Source of the DNA: Verrucomicrobiota bacterium
GTDB lineage: Bacteria; Verrucomicrobiota; Verrucomicrobiia; Opitutales; Opitutaceae
Length of the DNA stretch: 64,000 bases
NCBI GenBank assembly: GCA_023457715.1
Contig: JAEWKR010000093.1
Location: 1-64,000, forward strand
Direction of reading: 5' to 3'
The notes under the pieces were generated by a model that was not told the DNA's origin, made no database searches, and saw only the letters and a program-made list of their open reading frames with translations. Position numbers and translations under genes: made by a program. Below, in pieces: positions 43,401 to 51,900 of the stretch. The number at the start of each line of letters is the position of its first letter. Positions within the stretch are counted from its first letter, which is position 1.

Positions 43401-45128
43401 CGTATACGGCAACGTCGCAAGGACGCTTGTGACGGAAACAGTCGAGTCACTGTAAAGCCCGTGATTGTCGTACGCCCGAACCGTATATTCGTAAGCACCA
43501 GGCAGGAGCGCGCTTGAATCCGCAAAGACAAAAGCCGGCGGCTCGCCCGACGTGGTCACCACCGTGCCAAGGAGCGTCCCGTTGCGGTAGAACTCCACCC
43601 GAGACACCGTCCCATCGCTATCAGCCGCATTCGCCGTCAGGGTGATAACCGCGCCGCGGTTCACAACTTGCGGAGCAGTTACGACGGCGCTAGGAAGCGT
43701 GTTGCTGATCACGGTGGATGGAGGGGAATCTGCCGACGCGCCATGGTTGTCGGTTGCACGAGCCGTGAAGGTGTACGTGCCGGCGGCGAGTTGGGGAATC
43801 GTCAGTTGGTACGGGGCCGAGTTTGCCTCCCCTACCTTCGCGCCGTTCTGAAAGAACTCGACCTTACTCACCGTCCCATCGCCGTCGGTCGCCGCGGCAA
43901 CGAGAATGAGCGTTCCCGAAGCAGCTATCACCGTGTCGTTCTTCGGGGCAAAAAAGTCGACGCTCGGAGGCGCGTTAGCAATCAAGGTCACCGCACGTGA
44001 GAACGCAGACTGCCCCGCGTTGTCGGTCGCCTTAGCCATGAGGCTGTAGGTTCCCGGTGCAATGTCGGTCCACTTGAACTCGTACGGAGCGGCGGTAGCC
44101 TCACCGACCTTTACCGCGCCCGCGAAGAACTCAATCCTGGTCACCAGCCCATCCATGTCGTTCGCTGCCGCCCGCAAGGTCAGAGCGGCAATGGGGGCAG
44201 TCTGGATGGTTTCGGTGTTCGGCGACGTCAGAACCGCACTTGGGCCCTGATTTATCAGACGGAGCACGCTACTGCCATTGAGGATCAGTCGATCTGAGAG
44301 TGTTCCGCCGATGAGCTTGCTGCTTCCGTTGAGTGTAATTGTGCCACTCGGCGCATGCACATAGCCATAGAGACTCACGTTGCCGTTCAGCGTGACATCC
44401 CCGAAGGCCACGCGAAGGGTGAGCCATTCAGGATTGGACGCGGTCCCAACCGTCCCGTTGACCGCAACGCCATTGGAAAGTGTAACGATGACCGGGCCGA
44501 GGACCTCAAGCCGGCTGGAGCCATTGAGCGTAAGGCGCTGAAGATTATACACCGCCGGCTGGGTCGCACCGGCAACCCCGAGCGAAAAGCCGCTCGACCC
44601 GTTGGCGGTAAAATCGCCGTACGTGCCAGGCGGTACCGCGATTGGGGGGACGCTCCCGTTGACCGTTAGGTTGCGCAATCCGGTGAAATCGACGCTCGCC
44701 TGACTCATGGTGCTGACGTGAACAGAGCGCGTGCCGGTGGGCGGGGGCGGCGCGGGGATTGCCGGGAGAGCCAGCGGGTCCGTGCGTGTAACAAGTCGTC
44801 CGAGCCGCGCTGTGCCGGCGAGGGTGATCACGTGACTAGCCGGTGCCACTGATCCGGCTCCAGCTAAGGACCCGCCAAACACTGGCTTGCCATTGAGGCG
44901 AACCGTCGGACTACCCGGCACGATGAGGTCACCGACAATGACGGCACCTCCATTCAAGGTCGTGCTCTCCGCGAGCATTTGGTGAACCGAGCCATCCACG
45001 GTGCCGTTGACGGTTGGCGCGTGGCGGACGAGTGCAGTTCCCGCTGGAACTAACGGTGCGGCGACCAACAGTGCGGCCACACACACGAGCGAAAGACGCT
45101 CGACCCGCGGCAGAATGGACAAATTCAT
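40494..45128 (-). CDS. Giant secreted multi-domain Ig-like surface protein
   Basis: About 1544 residues. A signal peptide (about 1-30) is followed by a region with repeated LNGSS/NGSS words (TLNGGAVIVGDLIV, LTLNGSSRLEVLGPVIVTL), a right-handed beta-helix-like polymer-forming part. Then come several Ig-like domains with the motif xVxFFxNxxKVGEAxxAPYxxxW and ITSPxxGAML-type linkers, and concanavalin/LamG-like blocks (FELQEGYAVGAAGGQLGW; FEAPEGYVTGDISGQGGW). Near the C terminus are thrombospondin type-3-like Ca-binding repeats (DTDGDGLPDGIE, DQDGDGIDDAYE, DPNDYYDG) and a final Ig-like domain. No PEP-CTERM tail. The ATG at 45128 precedes the signal peptide; a TTG at 45203 with GGAAG before it would add 25 residues. 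First gene of the operon; adhesion or polymer binding is inferred. Confidence 0.75.
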   Translation of the reverse strand: MNLSILPRVERLSLVCVAALLVAAPLVPAGTALVRHAPTVNGTVDGSVHQMLAESTTLNGGAVIVGDLIVPGSPTVRLNGKPVFGGSLAGAGSVAPASHVITLAGTARLGRLVTRTDPLALPAIPAPPPPTGTRSVHVSTMSQASVDFTGLRNLTVNGSVPPIAVPPGTYGDFTANGSSGFSLGVAGATQPAVYNLQRLTLNGSSRLEVLGPVIVTLSNGVAVNGTVGTASNPEWLTLRVAFGDVTLNGNVSLYGYVHAPSGTITLNGSSKLIGGTLSDRLILNGSSVLRLINQGPSAVLTSPNTETIQTAPIAALTLRAAANDMDGLVTRIEFFAGAVKVGEATAAPYEFKWTDIAPGTYSLMAKATDNAGQSAFSRAVTLIANAPPSVDFFAPKNDTVIAASGTLILVAAATDGDGTVSKVEFFQNGAKVGEANSAPYQLTIPQLAAGTYTFTARATDNHGASADSPPSTVISNTLPSAVVTAPQVVNRGAVITLTANAADSDGTVSRVEFYRNGTLLGTVVTTSGEPPAFVFADSSALLPGAYEYTVRAYDNHGLYSDSTVSVTSVLATLPYTTDFELQEGYAVGAAGGQLGWSATSGRATVTADVAYNGLHSVALAPATPSVSLSQAFAPLPDAGIVFMDFFARPVAGADVSNATMFDVEGARFAFVLDGAIASLRALDGNGNGGGTWRSSAFAANVGPERELLSWTRLTARLDFGRLKWDLYAGGNMVAADLGFRDNAATHLGSFAVRGDSSSMSRLDYVFAGADNPLFDDTNDNGIDDVWETAHGRSLTGNGRDEDPDGDGLPDLREYIGGTDPSDYYNGQAPVITSTSGSNQTSLPGSFNPEPFSLTLFDAVAQRPLANAPVVFTVTQGSGGLASNPGAGLAASSVTIRTGSTGTASVFFRHSPAAEPSTVTANAGRTATIFETTSVPANAAPTIAITSPVEGAMLGTTSPISVSAVGADLDGSIVSVEFFANESKIGEATSAPYAISWSPVAGEYSLKATATDNAGAQTTSLPVKVAVAAGLEIAIETPSNYTLLPHGTAAELTISLGGSVAQISRVEYYANDSKIGEAVASPFAFTWRDVTAGSYMLIARAIDISGTSVVSAPVFVGVGRAPLYLVSFEAPEGYVTGDISGQGGWVVDSGAATVGVSTSAAGANALVVQPASRVSREFGIAQTDPVYFFDFLCRPSVGVTVNDSTLVSVGQAFVSFSMSGDAGEVLVGEVTDGLSFRTTGYRFPIGSGVAAEWMRVTLRVDYAASSFDLFVNGRMVYANLANWTYGLGRIDVNNGGALSAQIDALSFRTDNPLHLDQDGDGIDDAYERANGMDPLSDDRAGDLDEDSLTNVQEYVTGTWANRSDSDGDALPDGWELSFGFDPTLAESGSILGGDSDMDGLTVLQEAASGTNPSSADTDGDGLPDGIEVKNGLDPMAYDAWDDNDGDSVPNAEEVQRGTDPNDYYDGALPTLTPLVAQGEFGPDQTLSLKVTDRHGNVLANAPVTFSATLGGHKLAASPEDDGQDAVEVRSDGEGVATVYVKSAVK

Positions 45129-45446
45129 AAAGGCAAAGTTGAATGCGTCAGGGCCCCGGCTCAGCTGGCGATCGATAACGTCTGTTTGCTTTGGCGTTTT
45201 CAAGTCATAACTTCCGAATACTTCGCAGGAATGGTAAATACATTGTTAAGCACCATCACTTTGAGCACTCCGGGCACGCGACGGCTTGGTCCGCAAAGCT
45301 AGGCATCGCGCAGACCACCGCGGGAACTTCCGCGCCCTGGGTCAGGCAACCGAACAGGGCCACGTCACCGGGTCGATCGGAGCCGAGCTACACGAAAGCG
45401 ATTGGAACCCTTTTGTAGCACACTCCCCGTTGTGCTTCGAATTTTT
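45129..45446. promoter_or_regulatory. Upstream region of the surface-protein operon
   Basis: About 320 bp with no convincing gene, moderately A+T-rich towards 45420-45460. The operon promoter should be here, but no clear -35/-10 pair was found. Confidence 0.3.
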
Positions 45447-45855
45447 CTATTTTGCCCGCAACATTCCTAGGCGGCGGATGATCAGATCCTTACGCCAATT
45501 CCTAGCAAAAGTGAAGTTCTGGTCATCCGGAAGTCGTTGCTGGGCGCGAACGTAGACGCACTGGCTCCAGCGAAACTGGTGCGCTTGACCGGGCGCCACG
45601 ATCTGCGCTCTAACGGGGTCGAGGAGCCAATGCATCCCCTGAACCAGGCTCGGCTCCGGCGTCTCCACCGCCAGATGGAAGTGGTTCCCCATCAGAACGT
45701 ACGCATGCAGCAGCCATCCGCACATTCGCTTCGACCAGCACCCGCTCAAACGCTTTCGCGGCCCCGACCGTCTCAAACAAATCCCCACGGCAAGTCCCAC
45801 GATTGATCGCGCGGTACATCGCACCCTCGCACTGAATCCGCAGCGGCCGCGCCAT
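45447..45855 (-). pseudogene. REP-associated tyrosine transposase (RAYT), broken, copy 2
   Basis: Begins MARPLRIQCEGAMYRAINRG at 45855. After a frameshift near 45740, YVLMGNHFHLAVETPEP (HUH motif) and VQGMHWLLDPV continue in another frame. The region with the catalytic Tyr has been lost. It is similar to copy 1 but from a different sublineage (LRIQCEGAMY versus MRIQFKGALY). Confidence 0.75.
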
Positions 45856-45983
45856 GCCCGCTCTCTCGTCATCACTCAGGCTTTGCACGTGTCAAATACT
45901 CAATACTCGGCCTAACCCCTTTCGGAACCCTTCCGTCAGATTGCCGAGCGTAGCGCCCCTGTGGCGCGCCGTCGTTCGCGCCG

Positions 45984-46020
45984 GACAAAACAAAGCCGGA
46001 GCGGCGGTTCGCTCCGGCTT
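45984..46020 (-). terminator. Intrinsic terminator of the 46048-48732 gene
   Basis: On the - strand AAGCCGGAGCG, 6-nt loop, CGCTCCGGCTT, then TTGTTTTG: an 11-bp perfect stem with a U-rich tail, 28 bp after the stop codon. Confidence 0.85.
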
Positions 46021-46047
46021 CGACCAAGCAGTACCTGTCAGCCAAAT

Positions 46048-48732
46048 TCAGCCGCGGCCGTCGCCGCCTTTGCCGCCCTTGTTGCCTTTGCTGCCTTTGC
46101 TGCCGCCACGGTCGTCATCGTCGCAGTCCCGGTCAGAGTCCCGGTCGCAATCGTTGTCCGTGTCGCCGCCGGTCGGCGGAGGCGGGGGCGTCGGGGACGA
46201 GCAATTCTGCAGCGCGCCACCGTGAGTGTTGTTGTAGGCGTCGAACAAATCCTTCACGGCGATCACGTACGAACTCGGATAGCTGCCCGCGTTCGCCAGG
46301 ATGTACTCACCCCAGTAGACCAACGCGTAGGTCAGCGTGCCGTTGCCGTTCAGGTAGGCCCCGTTCTGATAGTTGTACTCGGACCCGAGGAGCTGCTTCT
46401 TCAGGAGATCCTTCGGAGCCGAGCTCGTGGAACCCATGATCGCGGTGGCCTCCTGCTTCGTCAGCCCGTTGAAGGGGGTCAGCGCGAACGCGCCGATTGC
46501 ATTCGTGTAAGCATTGATCGCCGCCGCGCTGACCTGGGCACCCTTGGACTTGCCCGAAATGGCCTTGTCCACGTTGTTTTTCCAATAGCCGATCGTGAAG
46601 CCATCCGCCCGCATGCCGCAAAGGGCCGCCATGTTGATGGTGTACCCGATCGGATTCGCCGTGGCGGCCTGGCCGCCCATGGTCACAGCCACGGTGGTCG
46701 GGGTGGTCGCGGCAAACCCAGCCGAGGCGGTCGTCTTGACGGAGTAGGCGCCCGGCAGCTGACCGGGGAAGCTGTAGGTACCGGTGGCGGTCGTAGGCTG
46801 CGAGGCGACTTCGACGCCCGCGCTGTTGAAGAGTTTGGCCGTCACCCCGGCGAGGCCGTAATCAGCCCCGTCCTTCACGCCGTTGGCGTTCACATCGAAG
46901 AACACCGTGCCGGTGATGGCCTGCGGCTCGAGCACCGTGACGGTGAACGTGCGGGTGGCCGTGGCCGTGCCGACGCCATCGACTGCGCGCACCTCGATCT
47001 GGTACGTGCCGGCCGCATTGACGACCATCGACGCCGCGCCGTGAGCGACCGCCTGGTTCAACGTGTTGGAGGTGACCGTGAGCGGATTGCCATTCAGCGT
47101 CGCGGAGAGCGAGGTGATGACGAAGCCGTCGGCACTCGCCTGGCTGGTGCCGGTAAAGGTGAGCGGAATGATCGCCGGCGTGACGACCCCATTCACCTTC
47201 GTGAGGGGGTAAGTCGAACCGGCGGGCGGGGCCGTGATGACCACGGTGGGCGGCGGATAGGCGGCGAGCACCGTGAACGACACGCTGTCCTGAACCGTGA
47301 TACCGACGCTGGTGGCCGTCGCGGTCAGAACATAAGTGCCGGGCACCAGCCCGGTCATCACGCCCGTACTCGTGGCCGCGGGCGTACCCAGGCCAGTCGA
47401 GACCGGCGAAAGCGTCTGCGTGGCGACATTCGTCACGGTGGCCGTCACCGAGTCGACGAAGAAGCCTTTGTCCGAGGTGCTGAGGAACGTATAGGGGACG
47501 CTCACGGTGGTGGCGCCCGCCGGGACGCGGATCTCGGCGCCATCGGCGGGGGTGGTGATGACGATCGCCGGTTCAGGCACGACGACATCGACAAAGAAGT
47601 GGCTCGTGGCGATCGCCTCACCGAAGGCATCCTTCGTGAACACCTCGAGCTCGTGCCGGCCGGCGCCGCTGGCCGTGTACATCAGCTGAACGACGCGGGT
47701 CTCGGTGGCCTGGCCAACCGAAACCGGCTGGTAGGGCACGACCACACCGTCCACTTTGGCGACGAGTTCGGTGATGACCCCGGAACGGCTGCGAGCCGTG
47801 AACTGGTAGGGCACGATGACCGGGACATCGCCCTGACGGTAGGTGTAGCGCTGCCCTTCGGTGGGCGTGTCGATCGCGACCGTGGGCGGCAATCCGACAA
47901 CGTTGATCGTAATCGTGCTGGCGTCGGTCGCGGTGTCGATGATGTTGGCGGCGCGGGCGGTGAGCGTGTACTGGCCGGGCCCCGGAATCGTGAGCGTGCC
48001 CGTGCCGGTGACATTGCGCGTGTCCAACCCCGACAACACGGTCTCGAGCGCCGCGGGATAACCCACCGGCCCGAAGTCAGCGGAAGCGGAGGTGATCACC
48101 GGGCTGCCGTCCCGGACCGAGGCAACGAAACTGAAGGGAAGTTCCGCGGGAAACGCGTTGGGTTGATAGGTGTAGCTGCTGCCATGCAGCGGCGTATCGA
48201 TCGCGATCACCGGGGCCTCACCCGTGGTGCCGGCGGCGGTCACCGTGCCGTTGAGGAAGGTACCGACATTGAGGAGCCCCAGGCTCGGATCCTCGGGATA
48301 ACCCAAAGCACTGAACTTATAGCCGTACTGGCCCGGCACCGCGTGCGCGGGCATGCTCACCGTGACAACGATGGTCGTCACCTCATCCGGGCCGGTGCAG
48401 ATGAACTGCGCGGGCGCGATGGAAACATAGCTCAGCGCCACCGCGTCGGAAACACCGGGCGGCGTGGCGGAGGTGCCATCGGTCGAAATCATCTCCGGGA
48501 CAATGGTCACCGGGAGAGAGCTGCCGTAAGGGACGTTGGCGGGCGACTTCACGGTGAACTCGTACACCTTCGTGTAGGCGAGCACGCCCTCGAGCTGACC
48601 TTGCTGCGGGTAGTAAACAACCTCCGGTGGCGTGTCTTCACGATCCTGCGCACGGGCAACACCAACAACCGCCGCGACCGAGACGACGAGCAACCACAGA
48701 CGGGACAGGCGGAGAAACAAGGATGATTTCAT
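46048..48732 (-). CDS. Exported multi-domain Ig-like protein with SdrD-B domain and charged tail
   Basis: An 894-residue secreted protein. After a signal peptide (1-28, ending ARA) come several Ig-like modules, each with a PVIAIDTPxxGSSYTY or PTVVITAPPAGSTYPL opening. Then there is an SdrD-B/Cna-B domain with ITGTVFFDVNANGVKDGADY and GTYSFPGQLPGAYSV, and a conserved alpha-rich part (GMRADGFTIGYWKNNVD) seen in secreted proteins that bear GYWKN signatures. The tail is odd: a poly-Pro stretch, an acidic Asp-rich run with two Cys (NDCDRDSDRDCDDDD), then a basic Gly-Lys-Ser repeat. It is divergent from the giant beta-repeat protein across a 217-bp control region, so the two are probably co-regulated. 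A TTG at 48738 could add two residues. Confidence 0.75.
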   Translation of the reverse strand: MKSSLFLRLSRLWLLVVSVAAVVGVARAQDREDTPPEVVYYPQQGQLEGVLAYTKVYEFTVKSPANVPYGSSLPVTIVPEMISTDGTSATPPGVSDAVALSYVSIAPAQFICTGPDEVTTIVVTVSMPAHAVPGQYGYKFSALGYPEDPSLGLLNVGTFLNGTVTAAGTTGEAPVIAIDTPLHGSSYTYQPNAFPAELPFSFVASVRDGSPVITSASADFGPVGYPAALETVLSGLDTRNVTGTGTLTIPGPGQYTLTARAANIIDTATDASTITINVVGLPPTVAIDTPTEGQRYTYRQGDVPVIVPYQFTARSRSGVITELVAKVDGVVVPYQPVSVGQATETRVVQLMYTASGAGRHELEVFTKDAFGEAIATSHFFVDVVVPEPAIVITTPADGAEIRVPAGATTVSVPYTFLSTSDKGFFVDSVTATVTNVATQTLSPVSTGLGTPAATSTGVMTGLVPGTYVLTATATSVGITVQDSVSFTVLAAYPPPTVVITAPPAGSTYPLTKVNGVVTPAIIPLTFTGTSQASADGFVITSLSATLNGNPLTVTSNTLNQAVAHGAASMVVNAAGTYQIEVRAVDGVGTATATRTFTVTVLEPQAITGTVFFDVNANGVKDGADYGLAGVTAKLFNSAGVEVASQPTTATGTYSFPGQLPGAYSVKTTASAGFAATTPTTVAVTMGGQAATANPIGYTINMAALCGMRADGFTIGYWKNNVDKAISGKSKGAQVSAAAINAYTNAIGAFALTPFNGLTKQEATAIMGSTSSAPKDLLKKQLLGSEYNYQNGAYLNGNGTLTYALVYWGEYILANAGSYPSSYVIAVKDLFDAYNNTHGGALQNCSSPTPPPPPTGGDTDNDCDRDSDRDCDDDDRGGSKGSKGNKGGKGGDGRG

Positions 48733-48760
48733 GGGCAAACCGGCCGGACGGCCAAATAGG

Positions 48761-48882
48761 GTGGGTGATACCCACTCGATCTAGGGTATCCCCCTCATGA
48801 GTCCACTTTAAAAAAACAGGTAAGCGTTTTCGGGCCGATGTAGGTACTAGTACGTACTCTCGGTCGTAGGGGTAACCCCCTA
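48761..48882. promoter_or_regulatory. Divergent control region with three GGGTA-type inverted repeats
   Basis: GTGGGTGATACCCAC (48761-48775), GGGTATCCC (48784-48792) and TAGGGGTAACCCCCTA (48867-48882). The first two centres are 20 bp apart, two helical turns. A palindrome GTACTAGTAC lies between (48844-48853). Together they look like operator sites shared by the two divergent surface-protein genes. Confidence 0.45.
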
Positions 48883-48949
48883 ATAACCGTTGACGCTCCC
48901 CGCTCGGTTGGGTCTGCTCATTTCGTTCCTCATGTCCTCGTTGCGTCCC

Positions 48950-51900
48950 ATGAACACGTCTCGACCCGGCCGGTGGCGGCCGGCCGCAGCCGTATTCGCG
49001 GTGATGATACTGATTTGCGGGACCGTGCGCGCCCAGACCACGCTGTTCTGGGACATCAACACGACGTCCCAAGGCGCGAGCAACAGCACGACCGCGGCCG
49101 GCACCTGGTCGGGCAGCGGCGGGGCGACGAACTGGACCGACAACTCCAGCGGCGCGAGTTCGCTGGCCCAGCTGTTTCAGTGGGATGACAAGGTGGGCGG
49201 GAAGATCGCGGTCTTCTCCGCCAACACCGATGCCTCCGGAACCTATTCCGTCGCCACCAGCGGAGCGATCAACGACGTCGCGGGCATCACTTTCCAGGAG
49301 GGAACGGTCACCCTCGCGAGCGGCGGCACCCTGACGTTGTCGCAAAACGCCACTTTCGAAGCCGCCAACACCGCCGGCAACGCGACCATCAATGCCACGA
49401 TCGCCGGCAGCTTTGGGATCAGCAAGACGGGCAACCGGATGCTCACGCTCGGCGCCGCCAACACCTACACCGGCAACACGACGCTCACCACCGGCACCCT
49501 GCAGCTCACGAACACACTGGCGCTGCAGAACAGCACGCTGATCCTCAACGGCGGCACGCTCAGCACCAGCGGCATCACCAGTGCCACCCTGGGCGGGTTG
49601 TCCGGTTCGACGAACCTCACGCTGAACTCGCTCGCCCTCACCGTGGGCAACAACAACGCGAGCACCACCTACTCCGGCGTCCTGAGCGGCTCCGGCACCT
49701 CGCTGACCAAGGTGGGCAACGGCACCCTGACGCTGGGGAGCACCAATAATTACAATGGCGCCACGACGATCAACGGGGGCACGCTGGCCTACTCGGCGCC
49801 GGTCGCCCTGGGCGGCTCCAATGCCTACAATACCGCCAACCTCGTGATCAACGGGGGCACCCTGGCCTTCATCGGCTCGAGCAATTCGACCTCGAATCGA
49901 ACGATGACGATCGGAGCCAGCGGCGCGCGCATCGAAAGCAACGGCACCGGCATCATCGAGTACAACAACACCGGAACCATGGCGTACTCCGGTTCGGGAC
50001 CGCGCACCCTGACCCTCGCGGGCACCAACACCGGGCAGAACGAATTCAACCTCACCATCGCGGACGGCACGGGCGGCCCCACCACCCTCGTCAAGGAAGG
50101 GACCGGCACCTGGGTCATCGATCGCTCCTCCGTCAACAGCTACACCGGCGACACGATCATCAACTCCGGTACGCTGATGTTGAGCAACAAGTCGGGCCGC
50201 GACGCGACCGGCGCGGGCAACATCATCATCGGCAACGGCACCGACTTCGCCTCGCTGATGTATCGCGACACGGCCAACCAGCTCAACAACACCGCGAACA
50301 TCTACATCAATTCCAGCGGCGTCTACAACCTGAACGGTTACGGCGACACGCTGGGGATCGTCGCCGATGGCGCGAACACGACCAACGGCTTCGGCCAGGT
50401 GCAGCTGGGCTCGGCCACGATGACCGTCGGCGCGAGCAACGGTTCGGGCACCTTTTCCGGCGTGATATCCGGCACCGGGAGCGTCGTCTCGACGGGTTCC
50501 GGCGTCTGGACCCTGGCCGGCAACAACACCTTCTCGGGCGGCCTGACCCTGCAGGCGGGCTCGCTCGGCATCAACCACGCGGGCGCTCTCGGCAGCGGAA
50601 CCTTCACCCTGCAGGCCGGAACGAGCTTCGACAACACGAGCGGGGCGGCGATCACCAATGCCCGCGCGAACGTGATCGCCATCAACGGCAACGTGACGTT
50701 CGGCGGCAGCGACTCCCTCAATCTCGGCAACGGTGCGGTGACGCTGGCCACGAACACCACCGTGACCACGAACGGCAGCGGCGTCCTGACGCTGGGGGGC
50801 GCAATCGCCAGCGGTCACCCGAACGCCACCTTCATCAAGGCGGGCGCCGGAGCGCTCACCCTCGCCGGCGCGAACACGCTCACGGGCAGCACGACCCTGG
50901 CCGGAGGCACGCTCAACCTGAACAACAATGCCGCCCTGGGGAACAGCTCCTTCACTGTCCAATCCGGCACCACGATCGACAACACCAGCGCTTCCGCGGT
51001 CACGCTCGGCGGCACCGGCGGCATGACGTGGGCGGGCAGCTTCACCTTCGGCGGCACCAACGACCTGAGCACCGGAACCAAGGCCGTGGCCCTGGGCTCC
51101 CCCGTCACCGTCACCACCGGCACGCTGGGCAGCGGCACGCTGACGGTCGGCGGCACGATCAGCGGCAGCGGCAGCCTCACGAAGGCGGGCACGGGCACTC
51201 TGGTGCTCGCCGCGAACAACTCCTATTCCGGCGGCACCACGATCAGCGGCGGCACCCTCCAGGTGGGCAGCGGCGGCACCACGGGCTCGCTCGGCTCGGG
51301 CGCGGTCACCAACAACGCCGCGCTGCTCGCCAACCGCAGCGACTCCGCCACGTTCGCCAACAACATCAGTGGCAGCGGCACCCTGACGCAAAATGGCGCG
51401 GGCACGCTGGTGCTCACCGGCACCAACACGTATGCCGGCACGACGACGATCGCGACCGGCACCCTGCAGGTCGGCGACGGCGCGACCAGCGGCACGCTCG
51501 GCTCCGGCGCCGTCATCAACGACTCCGCCCTCATCGGCTTCCGCAGCGACACCAGCACCTTCACCAATGCGATCAGCGGCACGGGGTCGCTGACCCAGGC
51601 CGGCAGCGGCACGCTCGTTCTCACCGGCACCAACACCTACTCGGGCACGACGTCGGTCACCGCCGGCACGCTCCAGGTCGGCAACGGCGGCAGCTCCGGC
51701 AACCTCGGCACCGGCGATGTCATCAACAATGCGGCGCTGGTCTTCAACCGGGGCGACACGATCGGCGTCAGCAACGCGATCAGCGGCACCGGCTCCGTGG
51801 CGCACACCGGCGCGGGCACCGTGGTGCTTTCCGGCGCGAACACCTACGCGGGGACGACCACGATCGGCGGAGGCACGCTGCAGGTCGGCAACGGCGGCAC

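Noticed and set aside
45961..48726. A 921-codon open frame opposite the Ig-like protein gene
   Set aside because: Arg/His/Gly-rich shadow translation; the - strand frame has clear Ig-like and SdrD-B domains and a terminator.
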